NCBI GenBank assembly: GCA_002439165.1
Contig: DJTE01000028.1
Location: 13,225-77,224 of the forward strand
Direction: 5' to 3'
Origin: Chryseobacterium indologenes
GTDB lineage: Bacteria > Bacteroidota > Bacteroidia > Flavobacteriales > Weeksellaceae
DNA: 64,000 nucleotides
How positions within the stretch are numbered: position 1 is the first letter of the stretch; every line of letters starts with the position of its first letter. Below, piece after piece: positions 1-9,186 of this stretch. Below the pieces are notes generated by a model, which saw nothing but the letters and a program-made list of their open reading frames with translations, did no database searches and was not told where the DNA came from. A program made the translations under genes and the position numbers.

Positions 1-1
1 A

Positions 2-2002
2 AAAGCAAGGAAAGCCGGAAATGGCCCTGAATCAGGAGTATTATCGGATGAGGTTGCCGGAGGCGGCCTGAATGATCCGGACCTTGTAGCTGCCGTTAAT
101 CCTCCTGTTGATCTTAAAGATGTGGTAACAGTAGAATTTGATTTTGTTCCCAACAGCACCCAGGTAAAGTTTAATTATCTTTTTGCTTCAGAAGAATATA
201 CAAGTGGATATCCTTGTGGAGATTTTGCAGACAGTTTTGCGCTTCTTCTTAAAAAAGCCGGAGATCCTAATTATACCAACCTTGCAGTTCTTCCCAATGG
301 GGCAGGACCGGTAAGTGTAACCAATATTGTTCCGCCAGGCGTAGGATGTAATAATGAAATAAAGAATGAGGAATATTTCGCAGGCCTGAATGATCCTGCA
401 ACAGAAACCAACTTTATTGGAAGAACGATTCCTCTTAAGGCGGTTGCTACGGTTATTCCGGGGCAGACTTATCACTTTAAACTGGTTTTGGCCGATGCGT
501 CGGATCAGAGATTTGATTCCGCCGTATTTATTCAGGGAGGTTCTTTTGATATCGGAATGACAATTGTTGACGGCAACGGAAATCCGCTTGGTGAAACCGT
601 TAATATGTGTGACAATACCCCACAGACCTTAAAAGCACAGGTAGTAGCAGCTCCGGGAACCACTTACAGATGGTATAAGAACGGAGAGTTTATCCCTTAT
701 GCAACCAATCCTACGTACGTAGCTACCGCACCTGGCGTTTATGAAGTAAGGACATATGTAGGAACAACAGAATGTCAGAAAGCAAGTGTAACCATTATTG
801 GTGGAACTTCCCCCCTGGTACAGAATGCTACCATGAAGCTTTGTGCTACACCCACACAGAGTACCTTTAACCTGGAAGATGCCAAACCTCTTATCAGTAC
901 TACATCCGGAGCTACTTTTAGGTTTTATGCTAACCAGGCTGATGCTGTAGCTCAGAATAACAGCTATATTACCAATTTAACGGCTTATAACGGGACAGAT
1001 AATCAGGTGATCTATGTTGTGGTAAAAAATGACGGTTTCTGCAGCAAAATGGCTACGCTTACGTTAAGACGGGAAGAAACCCCGGTAGTACAGCTGAATG
1101 CGCCGAAAATAAAGATTTGTGAAGGAGAAACGCTGGTTCTGACCGCTACCGGAGGAGTAACCTATCAATGGAGCGACACTTCTTCGAAAGAAGGAGTAAG
1201 AACAGTAAGTCCGGCTCAGACCACCACTTATACGGTTTATGCAATCGGCGCTCAGGGATGTAAATCATTACAGCCTGCCAGAATTACGATTGAAGTCGTT
1301 CCTGCCATTGTCTCTACATTAAAGGGCGGCCATATCTGTGTAGGAGACATGATTCTTCTGGATGCAGGTGCAGGTCCCGGGTATACCTATGAGTGGAACA
1401 CCGGAGAAACCACACGCGCCATTACAGTAGGTGAACCGGGTGAATATACTGTAAAGATCAGCAACGGAGTATGTTCAAGAGAATTTAAAACCCAGGTGAT
1501 CCGTGCGGTAGTCCCTCAGATCATCAAAGTAGATTATAACGACAACGGTACAATGGTTCTTACAGCGAGCAATCCAAGTAACGGTACCCTGGAATATTCG
1601 GTAGATAACGGCTTTACCTGGCAGTCCTCGAATGTCTTTACGAACGTACCTAAAAATAAAGTAATATCCATTAAGGTAAAGGTAAAGAATACGAGCTGTG
1701 AAGGATACCTGGAATATTTTACGTTTGTGATGAAGAATGTGATCACGCCTAACGGGGATAATGTGAATGATATCATAGATTTCAGCGGTGTAAGTGATTA
1801 TAAAGACTTCAAAGGATTTGTATTCGACCGCTACGGAAGGGAAGTGTTCAAAGCAGAGAGGACACGTTTGTATTGGGATGGTTACTTCCAGGGAAAACGC
1901 CTTCCTACGGCATCTTACTGGTATCAGGTGACCTTTGAGGATCCTGCAAGCAAACAGCTTACGGTAAAGACAGGCTGGATCCTGCTTAAGAATATCGAAT
2001 GA
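2..2002 (+). CDS. Choice-of-anchor L, T9SS type B sorted surface protein (5'-truncated by window edge)
   Basis: The reading frame is open from position 2, and residues before the GTG at 122 align with the two downstream paralogues (GLNDPDLVAA matches their GDPDLAAAL and SDPDLAQVI). The true start therefore lies outside the window and the GTG is not the start. What remains is the second half of the choice-of-anchor L domain, ending near DSAVFIQGGSFDIG, then a PKD-like module (VNMCDNTPQ onward), a module starting VQNATMKLC, one Ig-like module with ICEGETLVLTATGG, one DAGAGPGYTYEW module, and a gliding-motility-associated C-terminal domain (VITPNGDNVND to GWILLKN). Family knowledge: such tails direct export and surface attachment by T9SS. 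The specific role is unknown. It is first of three tandem paralogues, and a terminator follows the stop. Confidence 0.88.
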   Translation, partial: KARKAGNGPESGVLSDEVAGGGLNDPDLVAAVNPPVDLKDVVTVEFDFVPNSTQVKFNYLFASEEYTSGYPCGDFADSFALLLKKAGDPNYTNLAVLPNGAGPVSVTNIVPPGVGCNNEIKNEEYFAGLNDPATETNFIGRTIPLKAVATVIPGQTYHFKLVLADASDQRFDSAVFIQGGSFDIGMTIVDGNGNPLGETVNMCDNTPQTLKAQVVAAPGTTYRWYKNGEFIPYATNPTYVATAPGVYEVRTYVGTTECQKASVTIIGGTSPLVQNATMKLCATPTQSTFNLEDAKPLISTTSGATFRFYANQADAVAQNNSYITNLTAYNGTDNQVIYVVVKNDGFCSKMATLTLRREETPVVQLNAPKIKICEGETLVLTATGGVTYQWSDTSSKEGVRTVSPAQTTTYTVYAIGAQGCKSLQPARITIEVVPAIVSTLKGGHICVGDMILLDAGAGPGYTYEWNTGETTRAITVGEPGEYTVKISNGVCSREFKTQVIRAVVPQIIKVDYNDNGTMVLTASNPSNGTLEYSVDNGFTWQSSNVFTNVPKNKVISIKVKVKNTSCEGYLEYFTFVMKNVITPNGDNVNDIIDFSGVSDYKDFKGFVFDRYGREVFKAERTRLYWDGYFQGKRLPTASYWYQVTFEDPASKQLTVKTGWILLKNIE

Positions 2003-2023
2003 TAATCCCATTTATATAGACAG

Positions 2024-2050
2024 AAGCTGGCTTATAGGCCGGCTTTTTTT
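2024..2050 (+). terminator. Rho-independent terminator after first surface-protein gene
   Basis: An 8-bp stem (aagctggc / gccggctt, one G-T pair) with loop ttatag is followed by a run of T. It lies 22 bases after the TGA, so the first and second paralogues are probably separate transcripts. Confidence 0.75.
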
Positions 2051-2150
2051 ATGGATTGAAAAATAAGGGAAGTTTTTATTGTAAAATAAATAAACATGTA
2101 TTAATGATAATGTAAGTTGTATTCAATGAAGTTTAAATTAAAAAAAATAG

Positions 2151-2158
2151 TATTTTTG
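2151..2158 (+). promoter_or_regulatory. Candidate -7 element (TATTTTTG)
   Basis: TATTTTTG matches the Bacteroidetes -7 consensus TAnnTTTG and lies 16 bases before the ATG of the second surface-protein gene. No TTG is well placed for a -33 element (the nearest upstream one, 2117-2119, is 31 bases away), so the call rests on the -7 box and its position after a terminator. Confidence 0.45.
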
Positions 2159-2174
2159 TTTAAAATAATATAAA

Positions 2175-5100
2175 ATGTTAAATAGGAGAAGCACAAATTT
2201 ATTTTTGGCATTATTTTTTGCATTAATAGGAAGCTTTGTCTTTTCACAAACCAGAACGGGCGTGGGTGTAGCCAACCGGCCTTCAGCAGCGTCGATGAAA
2301 GCCGGGGCTTTTATTGATGTTAATACTCCCAATTACCCTGAGTCCGGCTATACTATTGCACAGTTGGTAAAAGATGTACTGATATCCGGTGGAGGCTGTT
2401 CTACTTCCAATGTAAGCAATGTAAATGTTTCTCCCAATCTGTCAGCAAGTAATTCTAACCGAAGCTGGGGATATTTCAATAAAGCAACCACCAATTTTCC
2501 GTTTGCGAAGGGGATTATTCTTTCAACAGGATATGCGGCAAAAGCAGGTAACAGTTTTCAGGCTTCTTTGGATGATCAGCTTACGACTACGGGAGACCCC
2601 GATCTTGCAGCAGCTCTGAACGTTTCAAACAGCTCCCTGAGGGATGCTGCCTATATAGAATTCGATTTTGTACCTACTTCTACGGAGGTAAAGTTCAGAT
2701 ATTTATTTGCATCAATGGAATATCAGGGGAATTTTCCATGCCAGATCACGGATGGTTTCGCTTTATTGCTGAAGAAGGCCAGCGATCCTACTTATACCAA
2801 TCTTGCTGTACTTCCCAACAATGCAGGCCCTGTAAGTGTTACCAATATTGTTCCTTCTGATTTTTACTGCGGACCTAAAAATGCTGCTTATTTCGGAGGA
2901 TTGAACACCGCGCAGATTGAGACCAATTTTAAAGGACGTACCGTTCCTTTAACGGCTACCGCCACTGTTGTGCCCGGACAAACCTATCATTTTAAAATGG
3001 TTCTGGCAGATTACACAGACTTCAGATATGATTCTGCCGTTTTTCTTGAAGCGGGATCATTTGATATTGGGGTAAGCATTTTAGACCCTGCAGGCGTTCA
3101 ACTTCCTGCTTCTGTTAATATGTGTGATAATGCACCTCAGACTTTTACAGCCTCCGTGCAGGCTCCGAATGTGACTTATCAGTGGTACCTGGGTAACGAT
3201 CCGATTCCCGGAGCTACCAATGCCAGTTATACAGCCACACAGCCTGGAGTATACAGTGTAAAGGTATATATTCAGGGCAACACGTGCCCCGGAACGGCAA
3301 CAATAACCGTTGTAGGAGGAACGGCTCCCACCGTACAGAATGCTACTCTCACTGCCTGCTACGGACCCGGAAATGTCACATTTAACCTGCCGGCAGCACA
3401 GGCTTCTATAAGTACAACTCCGGGGGCTACCTTTTCCTATTATGTAAACCAGGCGGATGCTGTTGCAGGAAATGCAGCTACGATCCCAAGTCCTGCCACC
3501 TATTCCAGCCCGGGAGGACAGACTGTGTATGTCAGGGTAATGAACGGTTTCTGTCCGAAAATAGCAGAACTGCAACTGGTAAAGGCTCCGCAGATGACGG
3601 CTTCGGCTGCTCCTCCGGCAGTATTAACCTGTGCCAACTCTCAGACTACTTTAAATGCCTCCGCTTCTGTTTATCCTGCCGGATCTACCTTCAGCTGGAC
3701 GACTACGGGCGGTAATATTGTTTCTGGAGATAATACACTGACTCCGGTAGTGAATGCTCCGGGAACCTATACTTTAACGATATCAAATACTTACCAACCC
3801 GGAAATATAACCTGTACGGCTGTTACCAATGTAACTGTAACAGGAGACAGTGCTCCACCGGTTACCGGAATTACTGCCAGCAAGATACAGATATGTAACG
3901 GAGAGTCAGTGGTTTTAACAGCGTCGGGCGGAGTTACCTATAACTGGACCGGTCTTACGGGAACAGGAAATACCCAGACAGTATCTCCTACTGCTACCAC
4001 AACTTATACTGTTGCCGCAGTAGGAGCAAACGGTTGTGTTTCGCAGAATCCTGCAACCATTACTATTGAAGTTTCAAATCCAATCACCGTGCAGAATGCA
4101 GTGTTGCATAAATGTTATGCAACAGGGCTTACCTATGATCTTACAACAGCGCAGAGTCAGATAACCACAGTAGCAGGAGTTACTTTTACCTATTATGTTC
4201 TTCAGGCTGATGCCCTTGCCGAAAATGGAAATACGATTCCGGATCCTACAAATTATGCACCTCCGGGTAACCAGACAATATATGTTCTTGTAAAAAATGG
4301 AGGATGTCACTACGTGGTTTCTCTGCAGTTACTGAGAACAGAGGAAACTACTCTTACCATCGCAGCTCCGCAAACCGTTACCTGTACCACCCCTCAGGTT
4401 ACTTTAAATGCATCTGCTTCAGTGGTTCCGGCAGGTTCCACCATTGCCTGGACAGCATCTGCGGGCGGAACTATTGTATCCGGTGCCGGCACCCTTACAC
4501 CGGTGGTAAGTACAGGAGGAACTTATACCCTTACCGTAACCAATGTATCTCAACCGGGAAATCTTAGCTGTACCTATACAGCCAACGTTACGGTAACACA
4601 GGATACAACCAGACCGACAGCCACATTAGTGTCTTCACAGCCAAGAATATGTCTGGGTGAATCCGTAACCCTGACAGCTTCCGGCGGGGCGACTTATAAC
4701 TGGGGGAACGGAATTACCGGAAATGGCAGTACACAGGTTGTTTCTCCTACATTAACCACCGTATATACGGTACATGCTGTGGGCGCAAACGGATGTATTT
4801 CTGCTACTCCTGCAACCGTAACGGTTGTTGTTGGTCCGCCTATTGCAGGTATTGCCGCTTCCAGATCAAAAATATGTGCCGGGGAATCGGTAACACTTAC
4901 CGCTACGGGAGGTTTCACTTACGAATGGGTAGGGCTTACCGGTAATGGAAATACCCAGACTGTTACCCCTGACGTTACAACAACTTACTCCGTTTATGCA
5001 CTGGGAGGAAACGGATGCCGTTCAACTCAGCCTGCTACCGTGAAGATTGAGGTGGTTCCGGCTATCGTCTCTACACTGGCAGATGTTTCAGTCTGCGCAG

Positions 5101-5756
5101 GAGATACCGGAATACTTGATGCAGGAGCCGGGCCGGGCTATACTTATGTGTGGAGTAACGGGGCAACTACCCAGACTATATCTACCAACGTTCCGGGAAC
5201 ATATAGTGTTACCATAAGCAATGGAGTATGTTCCAAAACATTCTCTGCACAATTACTGAACCCGGATCTTCCGCAGTTTACCAATGTAGTGTATGAAAAC
5301 CATGTTCTTACCCTTACTTCAAGCAATCCGACCGGAGGTGCTTTGGAGTATTCCATAGACGGAGGAATAACATGGCATCCGTCCAATGTATTTTACAATA
5401 TTTTGGATAATACCAATTACCGTCTGCTGGTAAGGGTAAAAGGGGCAAAATGCGGTTCCACTCTGGAATTCTTTACCTTTATTATCAGTAATGCCATTAC
5501 TCCGAATATGGACGGAATCAATGATACGATAGATTTCACAGGGGTCAGCGGTTATAACAATTTTGCCGCGTCAATTTTTGACAGATATGGTGCTGAAGTA
5601 TTCAAGGCGAAAAAAGGAGACGCTGTATGGAAAGGTTCTTTAAAAGGAATCAATCTGCCTACGGGAACCTATTGGTATAAAGTACAGTGGGAACATCCGG
5701 CAAGTAAAAAGCTGGAACAACGCTCAGGTTGGATATTACTTAAAAATAGAAATTAA
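2175..5756 (+). CDS. Choice-of-anchor L, multi-Ig T9SS type B sorted surface protein (expanded paralogue)
   Basis: This 1193-residue protein begins with a signal peptide (residues 1 to about 24, cleavage near VFSQ). A choice-of-anchor L domain (about 55-300) is followed by extracellular modules. By eye their order is a PKD-like module (VNMCDNAPQ), then C (VQNATLTACYG), D (LTCANSQTTLNAS), E (ICNGESVVLTASGG), C again, D again, E, E, a DAGAGPGYTYVW module, and a gliding-motility-associated C-terminal domain (AITPNMDGIND to GWILLKN). The neighbours have only one C and one E and no D, so this copy seems to have grown by duplication of a C-D-E block. T9SS export to the cell surface is inferred from the tail; adhesion is a guess. 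No PorP/SprF-type partner is visible in the window. Confidence 0.92.
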   Translation: MLNRRSTNLFLALFFALIGSFVFSQTRTGVGVANRPSAASMKAGAFIDVNTPNYPESGYTIAQLVKDVLISGGGCSTSNVSNVNVSPNLSASNSNRSWGYFNKATTNFPFAKGIILSTGYAAKAGNSFQASLDDQLTTTGDPDLAAALNVSNSSLRDAAYIEFDFVPTSTEVKFRYLFASMEYQGNFPCQITDGFALLLKKASDPTYTNLAVLPNNAGPVSVTNIVPSDFYCGPKNAAYFGGLNTAQIETNFKGRTVPLTATATVVPGQTYHFKMVLADYTDFRYDSAVFLEAGSFDIGVSILDPAGVQLPASVNMCDNAPQTFTASVQAPNVTYQWYLGNDPIPGATNASYTATQPGVYSVKVYIQGNTCPGTATITVVGGTAPTVQNATLTACYGPGNVTFNLPAAQASISTTPGATFSYYVNQADAVAGNAATIPSPATYSSPGGQTVYVRVMNGFCPKIAELQLVKAPQMTASAAPPAVLTCANSQTTLNASASVYPAGSTFSWTTTGGNIVSGDNTLTPVVNAPGTYTLTISNTYQPGNITCTAVTNVTVTGDSAPPVTGITASKIQICNGESVVLTASGGVTYNWTGLTGTGNTQTVSPTATTTYTVAAVGANGCVSQNPATITIEVSNPITVQNAVLHKCYATGLTYDLTTAQSQITTVAGVTFTYYVLQADALAENGNTIPDPTNYAPPGNQTIYVLVKNGGCHYVVSLQLLRTEETTLTIAAPQTVTCTTPQVTLNASASVVPAGSTIAWTASAGGTIVSGAGTLTPVVSTGGTYTLTVTNVSQPGNLSCTYTANVTVTQDTTRPTATLVSSQPRICLGESVTLTASGGATYNWGNGITGNGSTQVVSPTLTTVYTVHAVGANGCISATPATVTVVVGPPIAGIAASRSKICAGESVTLTATGGFTYEWVGLTGNGNTQTVTPDVTTTYSVYALGGNGCRSTQPATVKIEVVPAIVSTLADVSVCAGDTGILDAGAGPGYTYVWSNGATTQTISTNVPGTYSVTISNGVCSKTFSAQLLNPDLPQFTNVVYENHVLTLTSSNPTGGALEYSIDGGITWHPSNVFYNILDNTNYRLLVRVKGAKCGSTLEFFTFIISNAITPNMDGINDTIDFTGVSGYNNFAASIFDRYGAEVFKAKKGDAVWKGSLKGINLPTGTYWYKVQWEHPASKKLEQRSGWILLKNRN

Positions 5757-5781
5757 TTAAATAGTAAAATAGAAAATTATT

Positions 5782-5820
5782 CACAAAATCTTTCATTTTT
5801 GAAAGATTTTTGTGTTTTTA
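5782..5820 (+). terminator. Hairpin terminator after second surface-protein gene
   Basis: The arms cacaaaatctttc and gaaagatttttgtg are nearly perfectly complementary around a short T-rich loop, followed by more T. It lies 26 bases past the stop codon. Confidence 0.7.
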
Positions 5821-5864
5821 TGAGAGTTTTTCATGTGTTTCTGTGATTTTTTCATTGAAAAGGG

Positions 5865-5872
5865 TAAGTTTG
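5865..5872 (+). promoter_or_regulatory. Candidate -7 element (TAAGTTTG)
   Basis: TAAGTTTG fits TAnnTTTG exactly and ends 15 bases before the ATG of the third surface-protein gene. No TTG was found 17-23 bases upstream. Confidence 0.45.
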
Positions 5873-5887
5873 TTAAAATGAATTCCT

Positions 5888-8269
5888 ATGAAAAAAGATC
5901 TACTCATATATCTGTTTTTTTTAATGTTTTCGTCTGTTTCATACGGACAGATTACGGCCCCCAGAGTACCTCCTATGGAAAAGGTGCTTTCAGGGACTCC
6001 TGCCAGGGCAGGAGTCTTTATTGATGTAAATACTCCGAACTATCCTGAGTCCGGTTACAGCATTGAACAGCTTGTAAAAAATGTTCTGATTACTTCAGGA
6101 GCCAGTACCTGCCTGACACCAACAGTAAATAATATCAAAATAACACCCAACCATGCAGTTACGGATAATAACAGATCATGGGGGTATTTTCATAAAGGCA
6201 CTACTAATTTTCCTTTTAAAGATGGTATCGTACTCTCCACAGGGTTTGCAAGAAGGGCCGGAAATACCTCTGCAGGAACGCTGAGTGATAATAACGGAGG
6301 GGTGTCTGATCCGGATCTGGCTCAGGTGATAGGAGGATCTGGAACGCTCACGAATTCTGTGCTGCTGGAATTTGATTTTGTCCCTACTTCTTCCCAGGTT
6401 AAGTTTAATTATCTTTTGGCATCCGAGGAATATATAGGATCATATCCCTGTGATTTTGCAGATGCTTTTGCCATTTTGCTGAGACCAACCTCAGGGGGAC
6501 CTTACCAGAATATGGCCATACTTCCCGGGGGAGCAGGTCCGGTAAGTATCACCAACATTCATCCTGCTATTTCCGGATCTTCCGGATGTCCGGCAGTGAA
6601 TGAACAATATTTCGGAGGCTATAATACAACTAATATCGAAACTAACTTTCAGGGAAGAACAGTGCCGCTCACTGCAACAGCAACTGTGACTCCCGGGCAG
6701 GAATATCATTTTAAAATGGTAGTAGCAGATTACTCACCAAGTAGTAATTTTGCCGACAGTGGCTTTGATTCTGCTGTCTTTATAGAAGGAGGCTCTTTTG
6801 ATTTCAGTATAGAACTTTTAGATGCCGGCGGAGCAACACTTCCTCCGGAAATTAATGTCTGTGATAATGTACCACAGCTAATTACAGCTTCCGTAAATGC
6901 TCCTAATTTTCAGTATCAATGGTTTCATAACGGAAGTCTTGTTCCGGGAGCAACTACCAATGCGATTACCGCTACACAGCCGGGAACTTATGAAATTCAG
7001 GTAAGTGTCCCCGGAGCACCATGTCCGGGAAAAGCATCCATAGAAATTCACGGTGGAACAACCCCTCTCGCACAGGATGCAACATTACTGTTGTGTGCAA
7101 CTCCGGATATCACCACTTTCGATCTGACGAATGCTATGCCTTCGATAAGCCCGACTCCAGGTGCGGTATTCAGGTTTTATGAAAATCAGGCAGATGCAGT
7201 GGCACAAAACAACAGCTATATTCAGAATGTACTGAACTATAATGGAAACGACGGCCAGATCTTATATACAGTAGTGTCAAACGGAGGATTCTGTAGTAAA
7301 ATGATTGAACTGACCCTTCTGAAAGAAACAACTCCTGTTGCAGGATTAAAATCTTCAAGGATTAAAATCTGCCCGGGAGAAACCGTAACTCTGACTGCTG
7401 AAGGAGGAACGTCTTACCAATGGGCCAATTTCCTGGGAACAGGGAATATACAGACAGCAACACTTTATCAGACTACGACCTTCACGGTATATGCGGTGGG
7501 AGCAAAAGGCTGCCGGTCATTAAATCCTGCCAGAATAACGGTAGAGGTTACCCCGGAACTTACTTCTCCACTGAAAGATGTGGAAATGTGCCTGGGAGAC
7601 CGCGTTATACTGGATGCAGGTGCCGGACCTAACTATAAGTACCTGTGGAATACCGGAGCCACTACCCAGACTATTGTGGCGAGTGACTGGGGTGTTTACA
7701 CCGTAGAAGTGGATAACGGATTCTGTAAAAAAACATTTACCGCTAAAGTAGGAGGAGCTGCCGTTCCTTTTGTAACCGCAGTGAACTATGAAAGTGCTAA
7801 GAAAACATTAACTGTTACCGCAGAAAATCCTGTGATGAACAATATGCCAAGCAGCCTGGAATATTCTATTGATAACGGAATTTCATGGCAGGACTCCAAT
7901 ATGTTTACCAACCTGCTGGATAATACCAATTATACCATCATGATAAGAAGAGTAGGAACACACTGTGTAGGAACATTTGAATTCTTTACCCTTCAGATCA
8001 CCAATATCATTACTCCTAATGACGATGGCATCAATGATGTGCTTGATCTGAAATCCCTGGGTGATTTCAAAAACTTTACAGGATCAATCTTTGACAGATA
8101 CGGTGTAGAAATGTTCCGCTTCTCCAAAGAACAGCCTTCCTGGAACGGAACAGTAGGAGGTAAGAGACTTCCGACCGCGACTTACTGGTATAAATTCAAT
8201 TTTGAATATCCTAAGTCTAAAGTTCAGATGAACTGGTCCGGATGGATTATGCTGAAGAACAGAGAATAA
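5888..8269 (+). CDS. Choice-of-anchor L, T9SS type B sorted surface protein (third paralogue)
   Basis: This 793-residue protein starts with a signal peptide (cleavage near SYGQ, about residue 21). It contains a choice-of-anchor L domain (about 45-310, ending DSAVFIEGGSFDFS), a PKD-like module (INVCDNVPQ), a module starting AQDATLLLC, one Ig-like module (ICPGETVTLTAEGG), one DAGAGPNYKYLW module, and a gliding-motility-associated sorting domain (IITPNDDGIND to GWIMLKN). The module order equals that of the first paralogue and is the simple form of the second. The ATG was chosen because it immediately precedes the signal peptide and follows the -7 box. Function beyond T9SS-dependent surface display is unknown. 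Confidence 0.92.
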   Translation: MKKDLLIYLFFLMFSSVSYGQITAPRVPPMEKVLSGTPARAGVFIDVNTPNYPESGYSIEQLVKNVLITSGASTCLTPTVNNIKITPNHAVTDNNRSWGYFHKGTTNFPFKDGIVLSTGFARRAGNTSAGTLSDNNGGVSDPDLAQVIGGSGTLTNSVLLEFDFVPTSSQVKFNYLLASEEYIGSYPCDFADAFAILLRPTSGGPYQNMAILPGGAGPVSITNIHPAISGSSGCPAVNEQYFGGYNTTNIETNFQGRTVPLTATATVTPGQEYHFKMVVADYSPSSNFADSGFDSAVFIEGGSFDFSIELLDAGGATLPPEINVCDNVPQLITASVNAPNFQYQWFHNGSLVPGATTNAITATQPGTYEIQVSVPGAPCPGKASIEIHGGTTPLAQDATLLLCATPDITTFDLTNAMPSISPTPGAVFRFYENQADAVAQNNSYIQNVLNYNGNDGQILYTVVSNGGFCSKMIELTLLKETTPVAGLKSSRIKICPGETVTLTAEGGTSYQWANFLGTGNIQTATLYQTTTFTVYAVGAKGCRSLNPARITVEVTPELTSPLKDVEMCLGDRVILDAGAGPNYKYLWNTGATTQTIVASDWGVYTVEVDNGFCKKTFTAKVGGAAVPFVTAVNYESAKKTLTVTAENPVMNNMPSSLEYSIDNGISWQDSNMFTNLLDNTNYTIMIRRVGTHCVGTFEFFTLQITNIITPNDDGINDVLDLKSLGDFKNFTGSIFDRYGVEMFRFSKEQPSWNGTVGGKRLPTATYWYKFNFEYPKSKVQMNWSGWIMLKNRE

Positions 8270-8284
8270 TAAAACAGTATACAT

Positions 8285-8324
8285 TAAAAAAGCCTTTCAG
8301 ATTAATTTTGAAAGGCTTTTTTAT
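8285..8324. terminator. Bidirectional terminator between surface-protein gene and rsmA
   Basis: Arms aaaaaagcctttc and gaaaggctttttt form a strong stem flanked by A on the left and T on the right, so it can end both convergent transcripts. Its right edge touches the rsmA stop codon (8325-8327 on the minus strand). Confidence 0.85.
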
Positions 8325-9095
8325 TTATTGATTTTCTTTCCAGAGATTGGCAAAGCCGATGAAATCAAGAACGCTCAGTTCCTCCGCTCTTTTATCTAAA
8401 AACTCATGCGTTTTTAAAGCTTCCGGAATTTCCAGTACCTTCAGGGAATTTGAAAGTTTCTTTCTCCTTTGGTTAAATCCTGCTTTTACGATCTTTTTAA
8501 AGAGGATTTCATTTCCGGCCAGGCCTTCTTTTGGATTTCTCGTCAGCCTGATGACGCCAGATTTTACTTTCGGAGGCGGATTGAAAACATTTTCATGCAC
8601 CGTAAAAAGATAGGATACATCATAGTAGGCCTGGATCAGTACGGAAAGAATTCCATAGTCTTTGGTCCTCGGAACGGCTGCTGTTCTTTCAGCAACTTCC
8701 TTCTGGAACATTCCTACCATTTCAGGGATCAGCTCATAATGATCCACGATCTGAAACAGGATCTGCGAAGAAATATTATAGGGGAAATTGCCGATAATGG
8801 CAATCTGTTCTCCGTTCACGAAATGAAAATCCTGTTTCAGGAAATCTCCCACAAATGTTTTTTCCGTGATCTTCGGATAGTTGTTTTTCAGATATTCAAT
8901 AGATTCGGTATCGATTTCTGCCAGATAGATGTTCTGATCTTTTTCAAGGAGATATTTGGTAAGAACGCCCATTCCGGGGCCTACCTCCATCACATGATGA
9001 TAGTTCTCAAAACTAAGACCTTCCACGATCTTTCTTGCGATATTTTCATCTGTCAGGAAGTGCTGCCCCAGATGTTTTTTTGCTTTTACACTCAA
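8325..9095 (-). CDS. rsmA: 16S rRNA (adenine1518-N6/adenine1519-N6)-dimethyltransferase
   Basis: The 256-residue protein is a full-length RsmA/KsgA. The N-terminus KAKKHLGQHFLTD is typical of the family, the S-adenosylmethionine-binding motif EVGPGMG lies at about 37-43, and the catalytic NFPY motif is at 103-106. It dimethylates two adjacent adenines in the 3' hairpin of 16S rRNA during 30S assembly. The start codon is TTG at 9095-9093: an in-frame stop lies just upstream, and no ATG occurs before the conserved N-terminal motif, so the TTG start is well supported. It is divergent from ftsX. Confidence 0.96.
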   Translation of the reverse strand: MSVKAKKHLGQHFLTDENIARKIVEGLSFENYHHVMEVGPGMGVLTKYLLEKDQNIYLAEIDTESIEYLKNNYPKITEKTFVGDFLKQDFHFVNGEQIAIIGNFPYNISSQILFQIVDHYELIPEMVGMFQKEVAERTAAVPRTKDYGILSVLIQAYYDVSYLFTVHENVFNPPPKVKSGVIRLTRNPKEGLAGNEILFKKIVKAGFNQRRKKLSNSLKVLEIPEALKTHEFLDKRAEELSVLDFIGFANLWKENQ

Positions 9096-9186
9096 AGTTT
9101 TTTATGATTTTATTAACAATGATTTTCTTTATTTGGTCCCAAATTTCGGAAGTTTTTTTCTATTTTAGCCAAAAATTTTAATATTA

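Noticed and set aside
122..2002. GTG at 122 as the start of the first surface-protein gene
   Set aside because: The frame is open to position 2, and the upstream residues align with the paralogues, so the gene begins before the window.
8469..9107. Plus-strand 212-residue frame opposite rsmA
   Set aside because: It is antisense to a fully conserved rsmA and has no recognisable domain.
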